A stretch of 64,000 bases of DNA from Kangiella sp. HZ709 (GTDB taxonomy: Bacteria > Pseudomonadota > Gammaproteobacteria > Enterobacterales > Kangiellaceae), in the NCBI RefSeq assembly GCF_009674675.1, contig NZ_WKJC01000002.1, forward strand, positions 62,001 through 126,000. The letters are read 5' to 3'. The notes under the pieces were generated by a model. That model was not told where the DNA came from, did not search any database, and worked only from the letters and a program-made list of their open reading frames with translations. This document shows, in pieces, positions 49,494 through 57,158 of this stretch. The position numbers and the translations under genes are program-made. Numbering within the stretch: the first letter of the stretch is position 1; every line of letters starts with the position of its first letter.

Positions 49494-50721
49494 TACGGGC
49501 TCCTAGTTCATCAATAATATTTTGCGCAGATACGCCTTTAGCCTTAGCATTAACCAATGCAAAAAATAACAAATCTGCGGCTTCCCAGCGCACATCTTCC
49601 TGCGACTGAGCTTCGATTAATTCCGCACACTCTTCATTCAATTTTTCAGCTTGCAATTGCGCATCATTAAAAAGTTTAACGGTATAGGATTTCTGTTCAG
49701 GTTGCTCAAGACGGGTTTGCAAAACCTGATCTAGAGTATTTAAATTGAACTTGGCTGCTTGTGAGGCAAAGCAGCTGTATCGCTCAAAATGGCAAGCATT
49801 ACCAGTTTGCTTAACCTTAAATATTAAAGTATCGCCGTCACAGTCATAATCTACATTGATTAGATTCTGTGAACTGCCGCTAGTTAAACCTTTTTGCCAT
49901 AACTCTTTTCTCGAACGACTATAATAAACACCCTTCTTTTTTACTAAAGCTGCCCTTAAAGATTCACGAGATGAATATGCCAACATTAAAATACTAGCAG
50001 TCTCGTAATCTTGAACAATAGTTGGAATCAACTCACTTTTATTAAAGTCTAAGCATGCTTCTAAAGATTCCGCCAAGGTAATTTTATTAGTATATAAAGA
50101 CATACCAATCTGGCTATTAGCGCCCAGTGAGTTAATAAACTGTATATCCGAATAATCTGTAATGCCGCCTGCAATAGTCACTGAGACATTAGAGCTTTCG
50201 ATTATTTTTGATACTCTAGGCTTATCAATACCCTTTAATAAACCTTCTTTGTTAACTTGGGTGTATAAAAATTCAGAGCAATTTTTTTCTAATTCAGGAA
50301 TTAAGTCCAAAACTTTTTGTTTAGACTTTTCTTTCCAGCCTTTAATTGCCCAATAATCATCAAAGGCATCAATCGCAAATATCAACTGTTGCTTAGGAAG
50401 TTTTTTAACAAAACTGTCTCGGCAATTAGTGCCAATGATGATTTTGCTAGCGCCGCTTGATAAGTATTCTCGAGCAGTTTCATAGTCTCGAATACCACCG
50501 CCGACACGGCAGGGACGTTTTGCTAACAATTGCTTAATGAGTGCTTTGTTATCGCCATTACCTAAAGCCGCATTTAAATCAATAATCGCCACTTCACCAT
50601 ATAAGGAGAACTCTTCCAATAGTTCGAAAACATTATCCTTTTCTACGACTTTTTTATCAGGATTACCCTGTTGTAGTTGAACGGCTTTGCCATCCAATAA
50701 ATCTATCGATGGGATCAACAT
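49483..50721 (-). CDS. hisA-hisIE: trifunctional HisA-HisI-HisE fusion
   Basis: One 412-residue chain carries three histidine enzymes in order. HisA (1 to about 230) is the TIM-barrel ProFAR isomerase, starting MLIPSIDLLDGKAVQLQQG with the catalytic Asp7 and phosphate loops VGGGIRDY and IAGGITDY. HisI (about 231-320) is PR-AMP cyclohydrolase, with zinc motif DYDCDGD, ACH and SCF. HisE (about 325-412) is PR-ATP pyrophosphohydrolase, with the MazG-like EECAELIEA and EAADLLFF. It overlaps hisF by 7 bases and hisD by 11. A HisA-HisIE fusion is unusual. Confidence 0.92.
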   Translation of the reverse strand: MLIPSIDLLDGKAVQLQQGNPDKKVVEKDNVFELLEEFSLYGEVAIIDLNAALGNGDNKALIKQLLAKRPCRVGGGIRDYETAREYLSSGASKIIIGTNCRDSFVKKLPKQQLIFAIDAFDDYWAIKGWKEKSKQKVLDLIPELEKNCSEFLYTQVNKEGLLKGIDKPRVSKIIESSNVSVTIAGGITDYSDIQFINSLGANSQIGMSLYTNKITLAESLEACLDFNKSELIPTIVQDYETASILMLAYSSRESLRAALVKKKGVYYSRSRKELWQKGLTSGSSQNLINVDYDCDGDTLIFKVKQTGNACHFERYSCFASQAAKFNLNTLDQVLQTRLEQPEQKSYTVKLFNDAQLQAEKLNEECAELIEAQSQEDVRWEAADLLFFALVNAKAKGVSAQNIIDELGARNAG

Positions 50722-51512
50722 ATCCTTACCTCAATGTTATTTCTCATAAGTTCATTTTTCACTTGCGACACAGTAATCTCTACTCTATGGAACATTCCTG
50801 CCGCTAAAGCCGCATCACTACCAGCTTTAAAAGTCTCTACAAAATGTTGAGCATTGGATGCTCCGCCAGATGCGATAATTTGAATAGATGCATTAGCCGT
50901 TGCTTGCGCCATTAATTCATTATCAAAACCCGTACCGGTTCCATCCTTGTGCATAGCAGTTAATAAAATTTCACCAGCCCCTCTCGTCTCTATTTCATTA
51001 AACCAGTCAAAAGCTTTCAAATTGGTTTTAGAGTGACCGCCATTGATGTAGACCTGATACTCTTCTCCAACTTTATTGACATCAACCGCAACTACTAAGC
51101 ATTGAGAACCAAATCCCTTGCTGATTTGATTAATCAACTCAGGGTTATTAACAGCAGCGGAATTTAGTGCAACTTTATCCGCACCTGCATCTAAAAACAT
51201 TTTCACATCTTCGTATGAATTTAAGCCACCACCAACAGTAAAGGGTATCGATAAGTTTTTAGCCACCTGTGTTACGGTATCTAAAGCATTTTTTCGATTC
51301 TCTAATGTTGCCTTGATATCCAGAAAAACGATCTCATCCGCACCTTGCTCTTGATAATTCAATGCTAATTCAACCGGATCGCCCATATCGGTTAAGCCTT
51401 TAAAATTTACGCCTTTAACTACCCTACCGTTAGCTACATCTAAACACACAATAACTCGTGATTTTAATCGGTCATTCAACCTATTCTTTGACTTTTTCTT
51501 TAACCTAAGCAT
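50715..51512 (-). CDS. hisF: imidazole glycerol phosphate synthase cyclase subunit
   Basis: The 265-residue TIM-barrel partner of HisH forms imidazole glycerol phosphate and AICAR from PRFAR and ammonia. The catalytic Asp pair is in VIVCLDVANGRVVKGVNF and VVAVDVNKVG. The sequence is of the general bacterial HisF type rather than the enterobacterial subtype. An N-terminal extension of about 12 basic residues (LRLKKKSKNRLND) overlaps the end of hisH by 13 bases. Confidence 0.95.
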   Translation of the reverse strand: MLRLKKKSKNRLNDRLKSRVIVCLDVANGRVVKGVNFKGLTDMGDPVELALNYQEQGADEIVFLDIKATLENRKNALDTVTQVAKNLSIPFTVGGGLNSYEDVKMFLDAGADKVALNSAAVNNPELINQISKGFGSQCLVVAVDVNKVGEEYQVYINGGHSKTNLKAFDWFNEIETRGAGEILLTAMHKDGTGTGFDNELMAQATANASIQIIASGGASNAQHFVETFKAGSDAALAAGMFHRVEITVSQVKNELMRNNIEVRIC

Positions 51513-52090
51513 CGTCTTAGAATCTCCTCGCCTTGTTTGCCTGATTTTTCTGGATGAAATTGAAATGCTGTCAAACCATTACTAGCAATAGAAGCCACAA
51601 AATCTTCGCCATAACTTACTTTAGAAGTGACATTAACCGAGTTTTTAACTGCATAACTATTCACAAAATAAACGGATTTACCATTCAAGCTTGAAGATGA
51701 TGATTGTAAAGAGCACCATCCAACCATCGGCTGCTTAGGACTATTTAGCTTGGAAACCTGACCTTTGAGTAAACTAAGCCCAGCAATCCCTTCATCTTCT
51801 TCTGAAGATTCAAAGAAAATTTGCAAACCCACACAAATACCGATAATGTTTTTACCCTTTAGATACCAAGCCTTGATAGCTTCTGATAAGCCAGATTGAT
51901 TAAGGTTTTCCATCACGTTTCCAAAGCGGCCTTGCCCTGGAATCAGTAACGTCTGATAAATAGTGTCATCTAGTTGCTCTGCACTAGTCACTAACTCTGC
52001 TTCAACCTCGATCCTTTCAAGACAAGCAAATAAGCTAAATAAATTACCTGCGCCGGTATCAATCACCGCAACCTTTTTCAAAGGACTCAT
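51500..52090 (-). CDS. hisH: imidazole glycerol phosphate synthase glutaminase subunit
   Basis: The 196-residue class-I glutamine amidotransferase feeds ammonia to HisF. Catalytic Cys86 lies in GICVGLQIFFE and the His/Glu pair in FQFHPEKSG. The oxyanion-type motif PGQGRFG is present near residue 51. It starts inside the hisB stop codon and overlaps hisF by 13 bases. Confidence 0.95.
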   Translation of the reverse strand: MSPLKKVAVIDTGAGNLFSLFACLERIEVEAELVTSAEQLDDTIYQTLLIPGQGRFGNVMENLNQSGLSEAIKAWYLKGKNIIGICVGLQIFFESSEEDEGIAGLSLLKGQVSKLNSPKQPMVGWCSLQSSSSSLNGKSVYFVNSYAVKNSVNVTSKVSYGEDFVASIASNGLTAFQFHPEKSGKQGEEILRRCLG

Positions 52091-52665
52091 AAGATCCCCT
52101 TAGAGCTATTGTCCAGCGGATTCTCTTGTAACGCTTCCTTTAAAGCGAAGGCTACTGCTTTGAACGCTGCTTCTATCAAATGATGATTATTGTCAAAATA
52201 CTCTGCTTTGATGTGTAAGCTGATTTGTGCATTGATCGCAAAGCTATAAAAGAAATGCTTCCACATTTCCGTAGCGATATTTCCAACTTGCTCTCGAGTG
52301 AAAGGTAAATCACAAACGCTATAAGAACGACCACAAACATCTACTGCAACCATTATCAATGTTGCATCCATAGGTAAAAGTCTTTGTCCATAACGCTTGA
52401 TTGATTTTTCAGCACGCCATGCTTGACTAAATGCCTGACCTAAACAAATGGCCACATCCTCAATTAAATGATGGTCATCAACCTCTATATCTCCACTAGC
52501 AATTAACTTTAAATCCCAACCTGAATGCATCGCCAGCTGAGTTAGCATATGGTCAAAAAACGCAAGCCCTGTATCAATTTCCAACAGTTGTTTCCCTTTG
52601 ATATTAAGGCTTAGTTGAATATCAGTTTCTTTAGTTTTTCTTTCAACATTAATTATTGAACTCAT
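52087..52665 (-). CDS. hisB: imidazoleglycerol-phosphate dehydratase
   Basis: The 192-residue single-function dehydratase has the two manganese motifs DDHHLIEDV and NNHHLIEAAFKA. Unlike enterobacterial HisB it has no N-terminal histidinol phosphatase domain; that activity is probably supplied by the HAD domain on HisC. It overlaps hisC-HAD and hisH by 4 bases each. Confidence 0.96.
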   Translation of the reverse strand: MSSIINVERKTKETDIQLSLNIKGKQLLEIDTGLAFFDHMLTQLAMHSGWDLKLIASGDIEVDDHHLIEDVAICLGQAFSQAWRAEKSIKRYGQRLLPMDATLIMVAVDVCGRSYSVCDLPFTREQVGNIATEMWKHFFYSFAINAQISLHIKAEYFDNNHHLIEAAFKAVAFALKEALQENPLDNSSKGIL

Positions 52666-54350
52666 AATAGATACTCCAGCTCATTCACATTATTCAAAAC
52701 CAAATCAGCACCGTATTGATAGAGATTATCATCACCAATGCCTATCGCTATTGCACCTGCTGATTTAGCCGCCTGCATATCATCTGGCGCATCGCCCAAC
52801 ATCCAGACTAAATTTTTTTGATAGTAGCTTTTTGCTTTTTGGATACCTTCAGGGTTTGGTTTTGATTGCGCCACATCATCATCACTGATGAGCAAGGTAT
52901 TTCGGATTTCTAATTGACTTAACCCCTGCTCAGCTTCTGATTTAGGTCGGCCAGTAACCACTGCAGTATTTAAAGATTTGGCTTTTGAAATAAAAACTTT
53001 CTTTGATAACTTTTGTGATAAAAAGGCTGTCTCTTTTAGGTATAAACCTTTATTACTGGTATCACCTAAATAAAACCTCTGAAACACTTGCGTCACCTGC
53101 TCAATGGAAGCTGATTTGCCTTGTAAGCGGATTAGCTCTTGAGCCAATAACCAATCATTATTAAATCCACCCTGCCCTCTAACTTTGAGCACAGCTTCTC
53201 TAGTAAGCTTTTTACCAGTGAACTCCTGTACCGCTTTAATGATGCACTGGTCATAGCTGCTGGAAGTATCAATCAAGACTCCATCCATATCGAAACATAC
53301 CAATTCAGGCTCTAAAGCTAATCTCAATGCTAGCAATAATCGGTCCATGTAAATAGGTATGCCAATTCGTATTGCAGAAAATTCTTTCTTAGTAGACAGG
53401 CCCGTTAAATCGCTTTTAATTTGGATATTAAATTGATTACAAGCACTACTAATTAACTGAAGTTGCCTAGGATCGGCTTGAATTAATATAAAGTTCGCTT
53501 GGCTATCATTAATAACCAATTCAAAATTAGCCAAGTAATTCACCAGCTGTTGACGGTTTTCTGAGATCTGTTTGCAGTAGTTTCTCACTTCTAATCTTGC
53601 TGCATCGCTAAATGCTAATTGTGCTAACTGCTCGTTTGGTCGTGAAATATTAAAAGGTAATGCTAAAGCTTTAAAAGTACTGATGATTAACTCTTGACCC
53701 ATTAAGTATCCCACTCGTATACCGGCTAAACCGTAAGCTTTAGATAAAGTTCTAAGCATTAAAATATTCTCAAACTCATTCAATAGATCAATGCATTGTT
53801 GTTCTTGCTCAGTGAACTCTATGTATGCAAAATCGATAAAAACATACGCCCGTTTTTCTTTAGCTTGCTGGCATACGGCTTTTATTTGTTCATAAGTAAA
53901 AGTTTCACCACTAGGATTGTTTGGACTGGTCAGAATTAATACTGAGCTTTCTTCTATAGCCTGAATTGCTTGCTCTAAATTAATGCTCAAATCTTCATTT
54001 GGCTCTATAAGAACGCTATCTAGCTGCCAACTATCTTTGCCTATCCAATATTGACTGAATGCTGGTAAAGGTATAATAATTTGATAATTATTAAGCTTTA
54101 CCCACTTAAACATCAGCTCAATGGCTTCATCGCCTCCATTGGTTAGTAAAAGCTGCTGCTCATTAATACCCAAATTTTTTGCAGCCCTTTGCTGTAAATT
54201 GTTTTTAGAGGGATATTTCCATAAACTCTCCAACTCCACATCAATGCCGGACAACCATAATGGCAAACTGTCGGAGCGTTCATTAAAATCAAGTTTCAAC
54301 GCCTTCTTTGATTGATAGTCTAGGCATTTATCTATATTAAGTTGCGTCAT
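52662..54350 (-). CDS. hisC: histidinol-phosphate aminotransferase fused to a HAD phosphatase
   Basis: The 562-residue chain has HisC at about 1-345: ALKLDFNERSD, ILTSPNNPSGETF, PLP lysine Lys204 in TLSKAYGLAGIR, and the Arg-containing C-terminal FSAIRIGIP. A HAD IA phosphatase occupies about 350-562: nucleophile Asp354 in CFDMDGVLIDTSSSY, the signature GQGGFNNDW, motif II VVTGRP, motif III Lys in SKPNPEG and motif IV LGDAPDDMQAA. The HAD part resembles TIGR01548. It is the best candidate for histidinol-phosphate phosphatase, absent elsewhere in the operon. hisB overlaps by 4 bases. Confidence 0.93.
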   Translation of the reverse strand: MTQLNIDKCLDYQSKKALKLDFNERSDSLPLWLSGIDVELESLWKYPSKNNLQQRAAKNLGINEQQLLLTNGGDEAIELMFKWVKLNNYQIIIPLPAFSQYWIGKDSWQLDSVLIEPNEDLSINLEQAIQAIEESSVLILTSPNNPSGETFTYEQIKAVCQQAKEKRAYVFIDFAYIEFTEQEQQCIDLLNEFENILMLRTLSKAYGLAGIRVGYLMGQELIISTFKALALPFNISRPNEQLAQLAFSDAARLEVRNYCKQISENRQQLVNYLANFELVINDSQANFILIQADPRQLQLISSACNQFNIQIKSDLTGLSTKKEFSAIRIGIPIYMDRLLLALRLALEPELVCFDMDGVLIDTSSSYDQCIIKAVQEFTGKKLTREAVLKVRGQGGFNNDWLLAQELIRLQGKSASIEQVTQVFQRFYLGDTSNKGLYLKETAFLSQKLSKKVFISKAKSLNTAVVTGRPKSEAEQGLSQLEIRNTLLISDDDVAQSKPNPEGIQKAKSYYQKNLVWMLGDAPDDMQAAKSAGAIAIGIGDDNLYQYGADLVLNNVNELEYLL

Positions 54351-54360
54351 AAACTTCTCC

Positions 54361-55209
54361 CTACAGCACCTTTCTGATTGGGGTTTCTAAAATATCCGTT
54401 GCACCTACTGATATAAGCTTAGGTAATAAGTCCTTGGTCGCTTTTCTTTCTATTGCGGCTTTAATAGCAAAACCATCTCCTTTATAAAGCTCACTAACCG
54501 TTGGAGAGCGCATAGCCGGTAACAACGACACAATAGCTTCAACATTGTCTTGAGTGCAGTTCATTTCAAGTAACACTCGTTTACGGCCGTTCATGACCCC
54601 ACGCATCAGCAACAATAAGTCATCAATTTGCTTTTTCTTTACGGGATCATTCATCACAGCTTTGTTGGCGATAAATTGGGTAGAGCTTTCCATAGCTGTT
54701 CCTACTATTTTCAAACGATTTGCCCGAATGGTTGAGCCGGTACTGGTATTATCTATCACCATATCGGCATCTTCAGGCGGAAATACTTCGGTAGCTCCAT
54801 AGGCTCTGAAGAGTTTGTAGTTTGCGCCAATAGAATCCAAATATTTAGCAGCTATCTTCTTATATTCCGATGCGACTATAATTTCTCGCTGCTTGATTTC
54901 TTGCCAATCCCAATCTTCTGGAATACAAGAAACAATTTTCACCGGGTTAAAGCCTAAATCTTCTAATACTTCAACATCGGCATCTTGCTCTATGATCCAG
55001 TCCATACCAGCAAAGCCAATGTCGTGTTGACCTAAAGCCACCATCTCTGGAATATTCTGGCTTTTTAATAATTTAACCTCGATATCGCAACCATAGAGGC
55101 TCGGTCGATAATTTCGGCTATCACCAATTAAGGTTAAACCAATATCCGATAATAGCTCTTCAACCTTGTTGTAAAGTTTTCCTTTTGGGATAACCATTTT
55201 CAATGTCAT
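54361..55209 (-). CDS. hisG: ATP phosphoribosyltransferase, long form
   Basis: The ~282-residue enzyme catalyses the committed step, joining ATP and PRPP. The catalytic part starts MTLKMVIPKGKLYNKV, with GQHDIGFAGMDWI and the PRPP loop ADMVIDNTSTGST. A C-terminal ACT-like regulatory domain (about 210-282, ending GATDILETPIRKVL) is present, so it is the long form, feedback-inhibited by histidine. The frame is open to 55281, but that start would lie inside the attenuator. ATG 55209 has GGAGAG 8 bases before it and is the real start. Confidence 0.95.
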   Translation of the reverse strand: MTLKMVIPKGKLYNKVEELLSDIGLTLIGDSRNYRPSLYGCDIEVKLLKSQNIPEMVALGQHDIGFAGMDWIIEQDADVEVLEDLGFNPVKIVSCIPEDWDWQEIKQREIIVASEYKKIAAKYLDSIGANYKLFRAYGATEVFPPEDADMVIDNTSTGSTIRANRLKIVGTAMESSTQFIANKAVMNDPVKKKQIDDLLLLMRGVMNGRKRVLLEMNCTQDNVEAIVSLLPAMRSPTVSELYKGDGFAIKAAIERKATKDLLPKLISVGATDILETPIRKVL

Positions 55210-55241
55210 GTCTTTCTCTCCAGTGTGTTTAATTTGCAAAG

Positions 55242-55278
55242 AAAAACCCCGTTGACCTTTCGGCGCAACGGGGTTTTT
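55242..55278 (-). terminator. his attenuator terminator 1 (proximal to hisG)
   Basis: On the minus strand AAAAACCCCGTTG pairs with CAACGGGGTTTTT: 13 perfect pairs (55278-55266 with 55254-55242) and a U-run. Its first arm (CCGUUGC) can instead pair with GCAACGG in leader peptide 1, codons 17-19 region. It ends 32 bp before hisG. Confidence 0.93.
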
Positions 55279-55302
55279 CAAAATTCGTAATCTAGTTAAA
55301 TA

Positions 55303-55371
55303 CTACCAATCCCACCGTTGCTTTAGCAAAGTGTGATGATGGTGATGAATAGTATTTAGTTGATAGTTCAT
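55303..55371 (-). CDS. hisL: his leader peptide 1
   Basis: A 22-codon ORF: starts MNYQLNTI, has five consecutive His (CAT CAC CAT CAT CAC), then TLLKQRWDW and stop TAG. A weak GAGA site lies a few bases before the ATG. Ribosomes stalled at the His codons would leave the following GCAACGG free to form the antiterminator; reaching the stop codon would cover it. Confidence 0.9.
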   Translation of the reverse strand: MNYQLNTIHHHHHTLLKQRWDW

Positions 55372-55395
55372 ATTTTCTCAATTTTCTTTAAACAT

Positions 55396-55424
55396 AAAAA
55401 AAGCCCCGCTATTTGCGGGGCTTT
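55396..55424 (-). terminator. his attenuator terminator 2 (distal)
   Basis: On the minus strand AAAGCCCCGC (55424-55415) pairs with GCGGGGCTTT (55409-55400) around a 5-base loop, followed by a run of T that extends to 55396. The first arm CCCCGC is complementary to GCGGGG in the last codons of leader peptide 2. Confidence 0.93.
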
Positions 55425-55455
55425 AAAATTCTTAATTAGATTATTTTAAGCAATA

Positions 55456-55515
55456 TCACCCCGCCATCATGTTAGTATGATGGTGATGATGGTTTTGTGC
55501 TTTCAAAATAATCAT
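55456..55515 (-). CDS. hisL: his leader peptide 2
   Basis: A 19-codon ORF, MIILKAQNHHHHHTNMMAG, with five consecutive His codons (CAT CAT CAC CAT CAT). The codons for Ala-Gly (GCG GGG) contain the antiterminator half GCGGGG. No Shine-Dalgarno is seen. If the proposed promoter is right, the transcript starts at or near the ATG, so it could be leaderless. Confidence 0.85.
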   Translation of the reverse strand: MIILKAQNHHHHHTNMMAG

Positions 55516-55521
55516 GTTGCT

Positions 55522-55550
55522 AATGTAATAAAGCAAGATGACGATGTCAA
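55522..55550 (-). promoter_or_regulatory. candidate his operon promoter
   Basis: On the minus strand a perfect -35 box TTGACA (55550-55545), a 17-bp spacer and TACATT (55527-55522, four of six matches to TATAAT). The start point would be about 55515. Inferred from consensus only. Confidence 0.55.
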
Positions 55551-55597
55551 CGCTTATTTAAAATAAACCCTAATATAGTTAAAAAATTAAGCTTTCG

Positions 55598-55969
55598 CTA
55601 AGTCAGTTCTGAACAATAATAGACGTTACCACTTAAAGTCACATTCGTTTGTGCACTTGAACCGCCATACTCAGGATCAAAACTTGATGATTGACCTGCA
55701 CGATCCGTTAATAAGTAAACTAGATTACCACCCAGTGCATAGGCTTTATTTTTTAAATCATGGCGCGCGCCAGTTTCTAAGTCTTCATTAGAAGTAAACT
55801 CACCGGTAAAAAAGTCACCTTGACTACCGGTAACATCGCCTAAGTAGCGACATTCTTTACCCGGCTCAATTTTAGTAACTCGAACAGTTTGTGCGTCGGG
55901 GTTTAATTCAATTGCTGAGCAAGCACTCAACAAAATAAGAGATAAAGCTAAAGTAATCATTGATTTCAT
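55598..55969 (-). CDS. DUF4156-family lipoprotein
   Basis: The 123-residue protein has a lipoprotein signal (LLSAC, Cys17) and the DUF4156 pattern: DAQTVRVTKIEPGKECRYLGDV, ARHDLKNKAYALGGNLVYLL and the closing Cys in VYYCSEL. Function is unknown. It lies between ispD and the his leader, in the block that separates ispD from ispF; an unassigned 168-bp gap lies on the ispD side. Confidence 0.85.
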   Translation of the reverse strand: MKSMITLALSLILLSACSAIELNPDAQTVRVTKIEPGKECRYLGDVTGSQGDFFTGEFTSNEDLETGARHDLKNKAYALGGNLVYLLTDRAGQSSSFDPEYGGSSAQTNVTLSGNVYYCSELT

Positions 55970-56137
55970 AAAGATACCCTTTAATTCTTACTAAGAAATG
56001 TATAAACGGATTTTAGATAAACTTTAATGAATCAAATCTGAACAACTCGTGCTCAGGTATTAATTACTAATATATGGTGATGATAATTAGAATTTTAACT
56101 TTGAAAACTGGCTTATAACCAAAAATATAAACTCAGA

Positions 56138-56830
56138 CTAACTAGCGAGAATAACTGAGGCTAATAATAAATCTTCTTGCTCGGTAACTTTAATGTTACG
56201 GCGAGAACCCGTAACTAGAGCTGGACGGTAACCTTGAGATTCCATGGCCGAAGATTCATCAGTAACCTCAAAGTTATCAGCTAGAGCATGATTGATAGAC
56301 TTTTGTAATTTCTCACAAGGAAAGAACTGAGGTGTTTGGGCTAACCATATTGCCTCGCGCTTGATGGTTCTATCAATCGTTTGTGTCTTATCGACAAACT
56401 TGACGGTATCATAGGAAGGAACAGCTAGTATGACGCCATCTGGTGACGTTGCTTTTGCCTGGAGAAGGTTATCAATGTGTAAGGTATATAAACAAGGTCT
56501 AGCTGCATCATGAACCATCACCCAATCATCAGCACCGCCATTTTGCTGAATATACTCTAGCCCAGCCAGAACAGAGTCAGCCCTTTCTTCTCCCCCTATT
56601 ACGGTAACTATTTTAGGGTCTTTTGCAACTGATAACTTATGCCAGCGATTATCTTGAGGATGTAAGACTATGATGACTTTATAGATCTGGGAATGCTTAA
56701 GAAAATTACTGGCACTATGCTCAAGAATAGTTTTACTACCAATTTCAAGATACTGCTTAGGTATATCAGAACCCATTCGACTACCAATACCAGCTGCTGG
56801 AATAATCGCCCAGATATTGTTCTCAACCAT
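56138..56830 (-). CDS. ispD: 2-C-methyl-D-erythritol 4-phosphate cytidylyltransferase
   Basis: The 230-residue MEP-pathway enzyme has IIPAAGIGSRMGSDIPKQYL with the CTP-binding Arg and Lys, VMVHDAARPCL, and AQTPQFFPCEKL near the end. It follows ftsB by 3 bp, the usual arrangement. Its normal neighbour ispF lies 8 kb away behind the his operon. Confidence 0.96.
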   Translation of the reverse strand: MVENNIWAIIPAAGIGSRMGSDIPKQYLEIGSKTILEHSASNFLKHSQIYKVIIVLHPQDNRWHKLSVAKDPKIVTVIGGEERADSVLAGLEYIQQNGGADDWVMVHDAARPCLYTLHIDNLLQAKATSPDGVILAVPSYDTVKFVDKTQTIDRTIKREAIWLAQTPQFFPCEKLQKSINHALADNFEVTDESSAMESQGYRPALVTGSRRNIKVTEQEDLLLASVILAS

Positions 56831-56833
56831 CGA

Positions 56834-57121
56834 TTATTGCTCTTTGTTTTGGGTAGTTAAGATGCGAAAGAAAACTTCGCCTTCTTTTATCATACCAAGC
56901 TGGTATCGAGCACGTTCCTCGACAGAGTCGGTGCCTTTACGTAACCCTTTTATCTCAGCCAACAACTTTTGATTGCGCTGTGTGAACTCAGCGTTTTTTA
57001 TTTTTACTTCTTTAATTTTATTGTGCTGCAACTCAATTTTTTGAAAAGAAGACTGGCCGAACCAAAGTCGGTATTGTAGTGATATAAAAATCACCAATAA
57101 TATTGCAGCCATCCACTTCAT
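56834..57121 (-). CDS. ftsB: cell division protein FtsB
   Basis: The 95-residue protein has one membrane helix (about 3-20), then a coiled coil (about 25-62, with QKIELQHNKIKEVKIKNAEF split over heptads) and the conserved GTDSVEERARYQLGMIKEGEVFF. FtsB joins FtsL and FtsQ in the divisome. It lies 65 bp after eno, behind a terminator hairpin. Confidence 0.93.
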   Translation of the reverse strand: MKWMAAILLVIFISLQYRLWFGQSSFQKIELQHNKIKEVKIKNAEFTQRNQKLLAEIKGLRKGTDSVEERARYQLGMIKEGEVFFRILTTQNKEQ

Positions 57122-57158
57122 AGTGCTTACTCTATCAAAAAAAATTCACTTACAAAAT

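Larger units (their letters stand above)
55210..55597 (-). promoter_or_regulatory. his operon leader with two attenuators in series
   Basis: This 388-bp stretch contains, in order of transcription, a promoter (about 55550-55522), leader peptide 2, terminator 2, leader peptide 1, terminator 1 and the hisG ribosome site. Each peptide has five consecutive His codons. In each unit, codons just after the His run are complementary to the first arm of the next terminator: GCGGGG (55464-55459) with CCCCGC, and GCAACGG (55321-55315) with CCGUUGC. These form antiterminators when a ribosome stalls for His-tRNA. Two full units in a row is unusual. Confidence 0.9.

Noticed and set aside
56074-56082. Third run of His codons (CAT CAC CAT on the minus strand) between ispD and the lipoprotein gene
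   Set aside because: Only three His codons, a stop codon just upstream with no start, and no terminator hairpin nearby; not a third attenuator.
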